Shown: piece by piece, positions 17,625-25,795 of the stretch
Layout: every line of letters begins with the position of its first letter
How positions within the stretch are numbered: position 1 is the stretch's first letter
Origin: CALINF01 sp039980455
Lineage (GTDB): Bacteria; Pseudomonadota; Gammaproteobacteria; Pseudomonadales; Halieaceae
Assembly (NCBI GenBank): GCA_039980455.1
Contig: JBDXCG010000003.1
Coordinates: 186,001-250,000 of the forward strand
Length of the DNA: 64,000 nt
Direction: 5' to 3'
Notes under the pieces: generated by a model
The model's input: the letters and a program-made list of their open reading frames with translations, nothing else
What the model was told of the DNA's origin: nothing
Database searches by the model: none
Translations under genes and position numbers: made by a program

Positions 17625-18629
17625 TCATTCAGGTGAATTGCTCGGAGCTGTGGCGCTCACACTATTGGAGCGGCGACAGATAGGGATAAGTACAGCTGCG
17701 ATTAGTAGCTGCAATGCCCCATACAAGAGTAGGGTAAACAGCACCGTGTTCCCCAGTTCTGCAGTTGCCACCGCAGCCGCGGGGAATATGGATGCCTTGA
17801 TCATCACGCCCAGATTGATATTGCGTACTATCACTTCGAACTCAATTGCAGTGGAGTCCGTTCGGGATAACCGCGGCAGCCTGGGAACGAGGTGGCCCAC
17901 GGCAGATAAAACTATGACGAATGCAACGACCATGAGAACGTTAGACGTGCCAAACGCAGCAATATTTAGTCGGCCGGCCGCTGCGGAACCAATCACAATC
18001 AGCAGTATGCCAATCAGGGATCCCCTGATACTCCATTTGGACAGAGTGGGTGCGCTACGCGGATAGAGGTAAAGATATATCATGCCTATGGCCAGAGGCA
18101 GCAGTAATGTCAGCGCGATCTCTCTCATAATCTGCGCTTTGGGCATGCTGAAATCGGCTGGTAGGTACTGGCTTATCATGAGTGACAGAATAAGCGGGGT
18201 AGAGATCAGGCAGAGCAGGGTTGTCACTGCGGTGATACTGATTGAAAGAGCTGCATTGCCGCGCGCAAAAAAGGTAAAAATGTTCGAGGTGGTGCCTCCA
18301 GGAATGGCGGCAATGAGCGCAAGCCCCACTGCCAGGCCATCTTCTACCCCCAGCAACCTCAGAAACGTAAAAGCGGCAAGCGGTACTGCCACAAGCTGTA
18401 TTGCAGTACCCACAGACATCGCAAGAGGCTCAAGTACTACGTCGCGGAAGTCTTTTCCTGTAAGCGTGGCACCCATTCCCAGCATTGCTAGAACGAGTTG
18501 GCTTGCCGCGAACCAGTACTCGTTATTGATATAGAAGTTCGCCAAACTTGGCTCCCTGTTGCTGGTGGTTACGGTGGTTGAAAGTATAGGGTAAATGCAT
18601 GGGTTGTAGTGGGCGAGATCAATCGCCAT
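17625..18629 (-). CDS. bile acid:sodium symporter (BASS/SBF) family transporter
   Basis: 334 residues, up to ten hydrophobic segments. LVLAMLGMGATLTGKDFRDV is the conserved first-helix region of SBF-type carriers, LIAAIPGGTTSNIFTFFARG matches the Pro/Gly/Thr crossover segment, and EFEVIVRNINLGV matches the E...RN substrate-site region. It probably moves an organic anion with sodium across the inner membrane. The annotated ATG at 18629 gives about 20 residues before the first helix region and has no convincing ribosome site, so the true start may be a later codon. It is the first gene of a unit with the GPH transporter and the small membrane-anchored protein. Confidence 0.88.
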   Translation of the reverse strand: MAIDLAHYNPCIYPILSTTVTTSNREPSLANFYINNEYWFAASQLVLAMLGMGATLTGKDFRDVVLEPLAMSVGTAIQLVAVPLAAFTFLRLLGVEDGLAVGLALIAAIPGGTTSNIFTFFARGNAALSISITAVTTLLCLISTPLILSLMISQYLPADFSMPKAQIMREIALTLLLPLAIGMIYLYLYPRSAPTLSKWSIRGSLIGILLIVIGSAAAGRLNIAAFGTSNVLMVVAFVIVLSAVGHLVPRLPRLSRTDSTAIEFEVIVRNINLGVMIKASIFPAAAVATAELGNTVLFTLLLYGALQLLIAAVLIPICRRSNSVSATAPSNSPE

Positions 18630-18677
18630 ATCAGCACGGGTTCGTCCGCGGTGCTTGGTGCTTTTGGCGGGCCTTGG

Positions 18678-19238
18678 CTACGCACCTCCTTCGGGTTGCA
18701 CAAGCCAGCGCAACATCAGGTAGCAGCGACCAAAGGGTTCGGGTTCATACTCCCGATAGACCGAAAAGCCCGCCTTGCGGAAGGCAGCCTGCGCGCGCTT
18801 GTTCTCCACGGAAGTCGTGAGTACCAGCAGAGGCACACCCAGCCGGGCGAGGCGATCGCTCAATTCTTCAAGAACCTCTACACCCAGGCCGCGACCAAGA
18901 TTCGAGGCCTCACCCAAAAACAGATCCGCATCCGCGGTGCCGGCGGGCAGTTCAGGGAAGCCCGCATTGTCCAATATCTCCTTGCTCAAAATGACCCAGC
19001 GCAGATAGCCTGCCGGCTCATTCGCTTGAATGATTGTGCGCTGCTCGCCATTCGCAGGTGGTTGGCGCGCGAACTCAAGATATTCATCGCTATTGGGAAA
19101 CCAGGGGGTGATATGCGGCATTGCCAGCCAGCCTGGCAGTAGCACCAAGTGCGATTCTTCGAATTCAGACAGGGTGATTGGCGCTTCTCCATAGGCTGGA
19201 ACGAGGTTTCCATTCAATTTACGCATTATGAGAAACAT
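18678..19238 (-). CDS. GNAT acetyltransferase, AAC(6')/siderophore-type fold
   Basis: About 186 residues from ATG at 19238 (19226 is equally possible; the frame opens earlier with TTG at 19268). The region WLAMPHITPWFPN then ANEPAGYLRW, DLFLGEASNLGRGLGVEVLEELSDRL and VENKRAQAAFRKAGF matches GNAT proteins of the Acetyltransf_8 group. GRGLG is in the acetyl-CoA pyrophosphate loop, and ENKRAQ-A-FRKAGF is the conserved C-terminal helix. That group includes aminoglycoside 6'-N-acetyltransferases and siderophore or lysine acylases; nothing here proves antibiotic resistance. It stands alone, divergent from the spondin/sigma operon. Confidence 0.82.
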   Translation of the reverse strand: MFLIMRKLNGNLVPAYGEAPITLSEFEESHLVLLPGWLAMPHITPWFPNSDEYLEFARQPPANGEQRTIIQANEPAGYLRWVILSKEILDNAGFPELPAGTADADLFLGEASNLGRGLGVEVLEELSDRLARLGVPLLVLTTSVENKRAQAAFRKAGFSVYREYEPEPFGRCYLMLRWLVQPEGGA

Positions 19239-19284
19239 CAGCAAGATGCCAAATTTGTGTATGCGCAATTAAATATTATTCGAT

Positions 19285-19311
19285 GTAACTTTTTCCCCGC
19301 CCGAGACGAAT
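19285..19311 (+). promoter_or_regulatory. candidate SigF-type ECF promoter of the spondin/sigma/anti-sigma operon
   Basis: GTAACT at 19285-19290 and CGAAT at 19307-19311 are separated by exactly 16 bases. As I recall it, the recognition sequence of Caulobacter SigF-type factors is GTAACC-N16-CGAA; this differs at one -35 position. It lies 35 bases upstream of the spondin start (19347), which has its own ribosome site (CGGAG). The operon encodes a sigma factor and NrsF-like partner, so autoregulation is the simplest reading (inference). Confidence 0.6.
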
Positions 19312-19346
19312 AGGGAGTAACAACCTAATCAATCGGAGAAGATACC

Positions 19347-20015
19347 ATGTTAAAGAAGACCTTAGTTCTCAGCGCGGCAACAATGCTTGCAGCGAACATA
19401 GCAATGGCCCAGCAGGGCGCGCAGTACGAAGTAACGATCACCAACTTGACTGTCGGGCAAAGCTTTACGCCTCAGATGGTACTGACTTATACAGGAGAAG
19501 CCTCCATCTTTGAGCTGGGCGAGCCCGCTAGCGAGGCGCTGGAGATACTGGCAGAAGGCGGCAACCCAGGGCCATTGATTGATGAGTTTGCCAATGTGGT
19601 CTGGGACTCCACGACCATTGGTGGTTTGATCGGTCCCGGCGAGAGTGCCAGCACTATGATTCTGGGCCAATCACGCAGAGGTCTGATTTCAGTGGCTGCG
19701 ATGCTCATTCCTACCAACGACACGTTTATGGCACTGGATGGCGCGGAACTACCCCGCAGAGGCTCGGCGACATTTATGGTGCCGGCGTATGACGCTGGTA
19801 CCGAGGCCAACGATCAAGACTGCAACAATATACCCGGGCCCGTGTGTGGCGGTGTGGGTGATGACCTGACACCCGGCGAAGGGGAGGAGGGTTACGTTCA
19901 CATTGGCAATGGATTTCACCAACTCGAAGAGGGAAACCCAGACGTTCTTAGCCCTCAAAGATACGATTGGCGGAACCCAGTGGCCCGAGTGACTGTCACA
20001 AGGATAAGAAACTAA
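19347..20015 (+). CDS. secreted spondin-N-domain protein
   Basis: 222 residues. A signal peptide ends AMA before QQGAQYEV. The mature chain YEVTITNLTVGQSFTPQMV, IFELGEPASEALEILAEGG, VVWDSTTIGGLIGPGES and AAMLIPTNDTFMAL follows the bacterial Spondin_N pattern. Two Cys residues (DQDCNNIPGPVCGG) may form a disulfide in the exported protein. A C-terminal strand, VARVTVTRIRN, closes the fold. It is the first gene of an operon with an ECF sigma factor (next stop-to-start gap under 60 bases) and its membrane anti-sigma, behind a SigF-like promoter, so it may be a stress-induced envelope protein. Its molecular role is unknown. Confidence 0.8.
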   Translation: MLKKTLVLSAATMLAANIAMAQQGAQYEVTITNLTVGQSFTPQMVLTYTGEASIFELGEPASEALEILAEGGNPGPLIDEFANVVWDSTTIGGLIGPGESASTMILGQSRRGLISVAAMLIPTNDTFMALDGAELPRRGSATFMVPAYDAGTEANDQDCNNIPGPVCGGVGDDLTPGEGEEGYVHIGNGFHQLEEGNPDVLSPQRYDWRNPVARVTVTRIRN

Positions 20016-20067
20016 CTGGATGGCTGAAATAACCGGCCGCTCCTTGGGCGGTCGGTGCTGGGTGAAA

Positions 20068-20619
20068 ATGCCACAAATCAATGAGGAGTTGTACGCCGCG
20101 GACGAAGCTCGATGGGCTTCGCTGATGGTTGCTGCCCAGAAAGGCGAGCAGGAGCCCTATCGTCAGTTATTGGCTGAGGTCGGCGAAGCGGTATCTCGGT
20201 ATCTCACCGTGCGATTTGGCGCTCATGCGATGATAGAAGACTGCGTACAAGACGTGTTGATGGCCATGCATGAAGGCCGGCATACCTACAATCCCAGCAA
20301 AAAATTCAGACCCTGGCTATTTACGATAGCCCGCCACAAAGCGATCGATGCTTTGCGTAAACGTAATGCTCGTCGGGAAGTACCGGAGGAGGAAGTTGCC
20401 GGGGTTTACAGCGAAGATGTGACTGAAGGCATCGACAGGGGCAGGTTGCTGGCTCGACTATCAATAACCTATCGTGAGGCGGTAACCTTAACCAAACTTG
20501 TAGGGTTGAGTAACGCCGAGGCTGCAGCCAGGCTGCAGATTTCAGAAAGTGCAGTGAAGGTGCGCGTGCACCGAGGTATGCTGCAATTGAGGCAATTTTT
20601 GGAGGCAGAACAAATATGA
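20068..20619 (+). CDS. sigF: ECF sigma factor (SigF-like)
   Basis: About 183 residues from ATG at 20068 (GGGTG just upstream); an upstream ATG at 20020 would add 16 residues that do not look like family sequence. Region 2 includes YLTVRFGAHAMIEDCVQDVLMAMHEGRHTYNPSKKFRPWLFTIARHKAIDALRK, the standard DCVQDV and WLFTIARHKAID core. Region 4 includes LTKLVGLSNAEAAARLQISESAVKVRVHRGMLQLR, the DNA-contacting helix-turn-helix. Its stop overlaps the start of the NrsF-like gene by four bases (ATGA). Pairing with an NrsF-type anti-sigma places it with SigF/ECF16-like factors answering redox or metal stress (established for other bacteria; inferred here). Confidence 0.9.
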   Translation: MPQINEELYAADEARWASLMVAAQKGEQEPYRQLLAEVGEAVSRYLTVRFGAHAMIEDCVQDVLMAMHEGRHTYNPSKKFRPWLFTIARHKAIDALRKRNARREVPEEEVAGVYSEDVTEGIDRGRLLARLSITYREAVTLTKLVGLSNAEAAARLQISESAVKVRVHRGMLQLRQFLEAEQI

Positions 20620-21254
20620 GCCGCGGTGACCTTATTAATTCGCTGTCGGCAGACCTGGAGCCAGTAAAGCCTGTGGCAGGTACCAATTTGCTGACGGCAA
20701 CCTGGCTGTTATTGGGTGTTGCTTACGTGATGATAGCCGCTTTGATACTTGGGCCCGTGCGCCCCGGCGTATTTGAGCAGCTGGTGGGCAACCCAAGATT
20801 TCTGCTGGAAACGCTATACGGAGTGGGCGTATTCACTTTGGTAGCGATGGTAGCGTTTCGCTCAGCAATACCAGCCGCTTTGACCCTCACGCTCAAACGA
20901 TTGGCTATTATTGCCGTGATTGTTTGGATCGTAAATTTCCTTTACGCGCTTATCAATCCGGCGCTTGAGCCTAGTATGGTGGGTAAGCGTCCGCACTGCT
21001 ATCTGGAAACCTTGGTATACGCGTTGCCACCGATGCTATTTGCCATATATAGACAGCAGCAGCTTTATCCACTCAAGCCACGCGATAGCGCTCTATGGGC
21101 AGGTCTCGCGGCAGGGCTGATTCCCGCCTGGTATATGCAGATTGCATGCATGTACCTCCCTAAGCACGTATTGCTCTTCCATATCTTGCCAGGCTTGGCG
21201 ATGGCGGGTGTGGGGGTCTTGATGTGGCTATTGTGGCAGAGACTCAAATCGTAG
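20616..21254 (+). CDS. nrsF: NrsF/DUF1109-family membrane anti-sigma factor
   Basis: 212 residues, six hydrophobic segments after a short cytosolic N-terminus (MSRGDLINSLSADLEPVKP). Two Cys-bearing sites typical of the family are present: KRPHCYLETLVYALPP between helices 3 and 4, and QIACMYLPKHVLLFHILPG near helix 5. In Caulobacter, the paired conserved cysteines of the SigF partner are needed to sense the inducing metal or oxidant (established knowledge), so the system here is probably intact. It overlaps the sigma gene by four bases, enforcing stoichiometric synthesis. The last helix ends with a basic tail, WQRLKS. Confidence 0.88.
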   Translation: MSRGDLINSLSADLEPVKPVAGTNLLTATWLLLGVAYVMIAALILGPVRPGVFEQLVGNPRFLLETLYGVGVFTLVAMVAFRSAIPAALTLTLKRLAIIAVIVWIVNFLYALINPALEPSMVGKRPHCYLETLVYALPPMLFAIYRQQQLYPLKPRDSALWAGLAAGLIPAWYMQIACMYLPKHVLLFHILPGLAMAGVGVLMWLLWQRLKS

Positions 21255-21447
21255 AAGCGCGATTCAACCGCGTGCTTTTGGTGCGGTAAACACCGCCGTA
21301 GCCGCCCGTTGCGCAGCCCACCTATTCTTCTCTCAATTGACTCACAACAATTCCTCAGGTCAACGTGCGCTTTGGACCCTTTGAAAATGCACCGCGGCTG
21401 TTTCATCGACAGGGGCATTACAATTTGACTGGACAAAATTGTGGTCT

Positions 21448-21476
21448 TACCAATAATGGTATATTGTATTACCATT
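21448..21476. promoter_or_regulatory. dyad operators upstream of the GntR gene
   Basis: Two overlapping inverted repeats: TACCA-ATAA-TGGTA at 21448-21461 and AATGGTA-N8-TACCATT at 21455-21476. A TATATT (21460-21465) lies inside. The TGGT/ACCA cores are what FadR-subfamily GntR proteins usually recognise. They are about 70 bases from the regulator's start codon, so autorepression is likely (inference). The rest of the 289-base gap back to 21254 shows nothing recognisable. Confidence 0.5.
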
Positions 21477-21543
21477 GAAGGGCGTTCTGGTCACCACGGC
21501 TAGAGGCTAACAACGTGTATCGGTGGTAGTGGGGCAGTAATAG

Positions 21544-22323
21544 ATGGGTGATAAACAATCCGCAAATCGTAAAAGGCTCTACCGTCAGATAGTTGATCAG
21601 ATTCTGTTATTGATTGATTCGGGTGAATGCCCGGTGGGTAGTCGTCTGCCGGCTGAGCGTGAATTGGCAGACAGGTTTGGTGTTAGTAGGCCTACGATTC
21701 GCGAAGCGGTGATTGCTTTAGAGGCTATGGAGCGGGTAGACGTTAGAACTGGCTCCGGAGTCTATGTGCTTGAATGGAAGCAAGTGAAAGGAGTTGAGAG
21801 TGATGCCAGCCCTTTTGAGTTGCTAGAAACTCGGGTGCTTTTTGAAGGCGAAGCTGCCGCTCTGGCGTCTTCTATGATTACGGAGGAACAGCTCAACGCG
21901 CTGCGATTAGCGCTAGATGAGATGGCGCTGGAAAATCAAGCAGAAGCAGTTGAGTCGGGTATGGCTGACAGAAAATTTCATTCCATCATTGCTGCGGCGA
22001 CCAATAATCGTGTTTTGTCCACAATGATCGAGAACCTCTGGGATGCTCAGGAAGGGCTGCACCACATTAAGAGCGCTCACCAGGAGATCTGCATGGCAGA
22101 TCAACAGGTTCGATTGAATGAACATCAGGCGATCTATGATGCCCTTGCTAATAGAGACCCACAGTCTGCAAGAGTTGCCATGCGTAATCACTTTGCTCGC
22201 GGTATTAACGCACTCCACCAAACCACCGAGGAGGAAGCAGTGGAAGAAGTGCGCAGGAAGTTGTCCGAGACGCGTGAGCGATTTTCATTCAACCGCCTTA
22301 ATCAGACGGTATCCACTGGCTGA
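21544..22323 (+). CDS. FadR-type (FCD) GntR-family regulator of the alginate locus
   Basis: 259 residues. An N-terminal winged helix (about 8-75) has PVGSRLPAERELADRFGVSRPTIREAVIALEAM and RTGSGVYV, the defining GntR segment and wing. An FCD ligand-binding domain (about 90-235) carries ETRVLFEGEAAALAS, the D...FH pair (MADRKFHSIIA) and H-Q/H residues (NEHQAIYDALANRD, AMRNHFARG) that bind a metal in this fold. It lies 345 bases upstream of the TonB receptor in the same orientation. Homologues in such loci respond to sugar acids such as KDG or DEH (family knowledge); that ligand is inferred here. Dyads fit it both at its own promoter and at the receptor promoter. Confidence 0.9.
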   Translation: MGDKQSANRKRLYRQIVDQILLLIDSGECPVGSRLPAERELADRFGVSRPTIREAVIALEAMERVDVRTGSGVYVLEWKQVKGVESDASPFELLETRVLFEGEAAALASSMITEEQLNALRLALDEMALENQAEAVESGMADRKFHSIIAAATNNRVLSTMIENLWDAQEGLHHIKSAHQEICMADQQVRLNEHQAIYDALANRDPQSARVAMRNHFARGINALHQTTEEEAVEEVRRKLSETRERFSFNRLNQTVSTG

Positions 22324-22601
22324 TTGGCAGATCCCTACCCGGGTAACCGGCGACAACCAATTCCCGAACTACCTGTAACAACCCCTGGTAATCTTACGCC
22401 GGGCCCATTTCCGGTCAGGCACCCAAAACCCGACTCTTCGCGCACTACACCTGCCTCTGTGCAAGGTAGGCGGAAAAGCGGTTTATTGCACAAGCTCTGT
22501 GTTGATCCAAAGTATTGCCATATAAAACAATAACTTGGCGCACCAGCAAGTAACTCAACTCGGCTAAACCAAATTAGTTGGCCAATATCTTTAAAATTGG
22601 C

Positions 22602-22638
22602 TTGACCAAATGGTGGCACCTTCGTTATATTTTGGTCA
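22602..22638 (+). promoter_or_regulatory. sigma-70-like promoter bracketed by a TGACCAAA/TTTGGTCA operator dyad
   Basis: TTGACC (22602-22607) and TATATT (22626-22631) with an 18-base spacer form a good housekeeping promoter 38 bases before the receptor ATG. TGACCAAA (22603-22610) and TTTGGTCA (22631-22638) are perfect inverted repeats overlapping the -35 and -10 ends. Further TTGG/CCAA dyads lie just upstream (CCAA-N5-TTGG ending 22581, TTGGCCAA 22578-22585, TTGG-N5-CCAA 22597-22609). A repressor bound here would block polymerase; the GntR protein is the obvious candidate. The upstream part of this 345-base gap holds only a TACCCGGGTA palindrome at 22336-22345. Confidence 0.6.
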
Positions 22639-22668
22639 TAACAACGCTAAATAAAACTGGAGAAAACC

Positions 22669-25620
22669 ATGTTGTGTCCCGCAACTCTAGCCAAACGCCC
22701 CAAAAATAACCTTCGCCGCAATTTTGTGCCCACGCTTCTGGCGGGCGCGGTGGCTGCAGCGATTCCCTTGTATGCACAGGCGCAAACGTCTCCTCCGGTT
22801 CTCGAGGAGGTGATTGTCACAGGTATTCGAGCTTCTCTGTCCAGTGCGATTGATCAAAAGCGCGATTCAGATAACCTGATCGAAGTGATCGTTGCAGAAG
22901 ACATAGGCAAGCTGCCTGATCAAAACCTGGCAGAAGTACTTGAAAATATCCCCGGTGTTCAGATTACGCGTGAGGCGGGTGTTGGTACTGGTGTTCAAAT
23001 TCGCGGAACTAACGCTAACCGTACAGAAATCAACGGTGTCTCCACAGTAGGTTCAGGTTCGGGCCGTACGGGTATCGACTTTGAGGATATCTCAGCGGGA
23101 ATCATCAACGTCGTCGAAGTGGTCAAGGCCCCTGAAGCGAAAACGATTGAAGGATCTGTTGGCGGTACGATCAACCTGAAAACAATACGCCCTCTGGTGC
23201 TTGAGGAGCAGTTGGCCTACATCCGAGTGCAAGGTGAGCACAGCAGCCTGTCAGAAGATGATGATATTTCGCCGCGAGTTTCTGGTACATGGGGTAACAA
23301 CTGGGATACCAGTATGGGAACCTTTGGTGTCGTCTTGAGCGCGAGTTACACCGAGCAAGACGTGACGGCCTTCCGTCCGCGTGCTGACCGCGACAACCTC
23401 ATCTTGTCCGATAGCGGCGATGCCAGTGCGCAGCCGTTCGATTTTCTCCCTATTCAGTTCTTCGTGCAGGATTACGATAACTTCGAATACGAAACCAAAA
23501 ACTTTGTCGGTACTTTCGAATGGGAGCCGAATGATGACTTGAGGTTCTACTTCGATACTGTTTATAACGATCAGGATCGTCAGCAAAATAGTACAAGAAT
23601 CCAGGCGTCAGGAGTGAGCGATCTCAGGAAGATTCAGGCTCCCGATACATTTCAGTCGGTCAACTTTGGCTCGGGTCTGGGAAGTATCAATGCAGCGCTG
23701 ACAGGCTTGATTCCAGTAGAAGATGGAGATGCGGATCCAAACCTGCGTGCGTCAACCGACACAGGCTCGCGTGACTCTACCAGCGAAATATTCAGCTTGG
23801 GTACTGAGTTCTCACGCGGCAGATTGCACGGTTTAGTAGAAGGCTCGTATTCGAAGAATGAAACAGATAACCCTGGGTTCAACACTACGCTGAACTTTAT
23901 TAACCCGAATGTGGCCACTAACGACTCTAACGAGAATGGCACACCTTTCCAGTATGACCTCTCGGGCGGTTCGTTGGCCTTCGGTCTGGCAGAAGGCGTA
24001 TATGGTGCCCCGACTAAGGAGCAGCTGCTTGACCCCGCTAACTATGTGCTTCGTGATGTAAACCAGGCACGAGATTACAACGAGAACAAAGAAACAGCGT
24101 TTCGAACTGATTTTACTTACGACCTAGACTGGTCATTGATTACAACTGTTGATTTCGGCTATCGCTATAACGAGACTGAAAGCATCAATGATGACTCAAG
24201 ATCTAACGTAGGTATAAGAACGTTAGCTAATGCCCCAACGGGCAATTTGTTCGCGGACGTGCTGGCTAAAGGCGCAGACAATTTTGACGATGCCGATGAC
24301 CGCAACCTGTTCGTAAAAGACTTCTTGGTCATCGATCCAGAAGAGGCAAACGATAGCCCCGACAAAGTATTGGCTGCTTTGAACCAGGCTATTGAAGAGC
24401 ACAATGCAATTACCGGCGGTGACCAAGAGTCAATCGACCAACCAACGTCAACTACCTCAGCTTTTTATGATATTACTGAGGAAACAAACGCCTTCTATCT
24501 GCAGGCGAACTTTGAATACGGTATTTTCCGAGGCAATATTGGTACGCGCTACGTCGATACCGATATTGATTCCAAGGGTAATAGCGTTGTTGATGACGAG
24601 ATACAGCAAACCTCTTCCAGAAGTAATTACGATTACTGGTTGCCGCGCGTCAACCTTGTTGCTGACGTAAGAGAAGACGTGCTTATCCGCGCCGGTTATT
24701 CTAAAGACATCCGTCGCCCTGATTTCGATCAGCTGTCTTCATCTGCTCAGTTCGACACTAGCCCTAACCCTGCCGTTGATATTGGTAACGCAGGCTTGGA
24801 GCCCGAAGAAGTAGAGTCGTATGACATTGGAGTCGAATGGTACTTCGCGGAAGCGAGCGTTGTGAGCGTTGGCTACTTCTACAAAGAACGTACTGGCCTA
24901 TTCGTTGATACACAGGAATCGCCATTCGAAGATCCGGTTACTGGCTATCGTGACCTCTCTCCTCCATGTGAGCAGGGTGGTATCTTTAACCCAATTGCAG
25001 ATATCAACGTATTCGGCCCTGAGCCAGGTGTTGGCGTCTGTGTTCCGGTAGCGACAACCATTAATGGTGATGGCGAGACCACGCAAAAAGGTGTTGAGAT
25101 CGTCTTTCAGTATGACCTCGCGCAGTGGGAAGATCAGCTGGGCTGGGCTTCTGGATTTGGTCTGATCACAAACTACACGTGGCAGGAGTTCTCAGGCGGC
25201 GATACATTCCTGAGCCCAACATCGCGTGCCGACCAAGTGTTTACCTCATTGGGACGCCCAGATTACGAACAGAAAGCGCCACTGCTGGACTTGTCTGAAA
25301 ACGCGTATAACATCACGGTTTACTATGAGAAGTACGGTTTGTCCGCACGAGCTCGTTACACTTGGCGTGAAGACTATCGTTCAGACGACTTTGGTAGCAC
25401 GAACAGTCTTCCTTGGGGATTCAATGTTGTCCAAGAAGACCGATCTCAGCTCAATGCCAGCATCAACTACGCGTTTAATGACAATCTGAGCGTGGGCATT
25501 GAGGCGATCAACATCACAGAGGAAGAAGTAGAGCAATCATGTGTGAATCAAGGCGCTCTCCTTTGTTTCGAAGGTCTCACCGATCGTCGAATCACCTTTG
25601 GCGCGGCTTACCGATTCTAG
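22669..25620 (+). CDS. TonB-dependent outer-membrane receptor of the alginate locus
   Basis: 983 residues. A signal peptide ends YAQA before QTSPPVLEEV. The TonB box/plug begins LEEVIVTGIRASLSSAIDQKR and continues DIGKLPDQNLAEVLENIPGVQITRE and VGGTINLKT, the signature of the TonB-Xanth-Caul type receptor group that serves carbohydrate uptake in marine Gammaproteobacteria. About 22 strands of barrel follow, closing with RRITFGAAYRF, which has the C-terminal Phe. Next to a PL6 lyase and uronate genes, the likely cargo is alginate oligosaccharides. It has its own strong promoter and is followed by two stable hairpins, suggesting higher expression than the downstream genes. Confidence 0.92.
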   Translation: MLCPATLAKRPKNNLRRNFVPTLLAGAVAAAIPLYAQAQTSPPVLEEVIVTGIRASLSSAIDQKRDSDNLIEVIVAEDIGKLPDQNLAEVLENIPGVQITREAGVGTGVQIRGTNANRTEINGVSTVGSGSGRTGIDFEDISAGIINVVEVVKAPEAKTIEGSVGGTINLKTIRPLVLEEQLAYIRVQGEHSSLSEDDDISPRVSGTWGNNWDTSMGTFGVVLSASYTEQDVTAFRPRADRDNLILSDSGDASAQPFDFLPIQFFVQDYDNFEYETKNFVGTFEWEPNDDLRFYFDTVYNDQDRQQNSTRIQASGVSDLRKIQAPDTFQSVNFGSGLGSINAALTGLIPVEDGDADPNLRASTDTGSRDSTSEIFSLGTEFSRGRLHGLVEGSYSKNETDNPGFNTTLNFINPNVATNDSNENGTPFQYDLSGGSLAFGLAEGVYGAPTKEQLLDPANYVLRDVNQARDYNENKETAFRTDFTYDLDWSLITTVDFGYRYNETESINDDSRSNVGIRTLANAPTGNLFADVLAKGADNFDDADDRNLFVKDFLVIDPEEANDSPDKVLAALNQAIEEHNAITGGDQESIDQPTSTTSAFYDITEETNAFYLQANFEYGIFRGNIGTRYVDTDIDSKGNSVVDDEIQQTSSRSNYDYWLPRVNLVADVREDVLIRAGYSKDIRRPDFDQLSSSAQFDTSPNPAVDIGNAGLEPEEVESYDIGVEWYFAEASVVSVGYFYKERTGLFVDTQESPFEDPVTGYRDLSPPCEQGGIFNPIADINVFGPEPGVGVCVPVATTINGDGETTQKGVEIVFQYDLAQWEDQLGWASGFGLITNYTWQEFSGGDTFLSPTSRADQVFTSLGRPDYEQKAPLLDLSENAYNITVYYEKYGLSARARYTWREDYRSDDFGSTNSLPWGFNVVQEDRSQLNASINYAFNDNLSVGIEAINITEEEVEQSCVNQGALLCFEGLTDRRITFGAAYRF

Positions 25621-25638
25621 GTAGTTAAGTCGATACGT

Positions 25639-25706
25639 CGAAGTAGAATGCCATCATTGGTGGCGTTCTACTTCGCTCGCTAACCCCAGCGCTTTGCTGG
25701 GGCTAG
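25639..25706 (+). terminator. tandem strong hairpins after the receptor gene
   Basis: The first hairpin, 25639-25675, has 15-bp arms beginning CGAAGTAGAA with one G-U pair and a seven-base loop. The second, 25680-25706, pairs CCCCAGC with GCTGGGG around GCTTT, extended outward by CTA/TAG with one mismatch. Neither has a T-run, so partial termination or 3'-end stabilisation of the receptor message is more likely than full termination. They occupy the gap before the PL6 gene. Confidence 0.6.
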
Positions 25707-25795
25707 TTGTACTAACACTATCGCCCGACCTCTCATTATCTGTTGATTAGCCGATTCGGTGTACGCAAGGTGCCCGATCTAGAGAAGCGATTACT

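Noticed and set aside
18678..19238. Antibiotic resistance gene (aminoglycoside acetyltransferase)
   Set aside because: The GNAT subgroup also contains siderophore and lysine acylases, and no mobile context is present.
22335..22619. 94-codon leftward frame before the receptor gene
   Set aside because: It covers the receptor promoter and operator dyads and has biased, non-protein-like composition.
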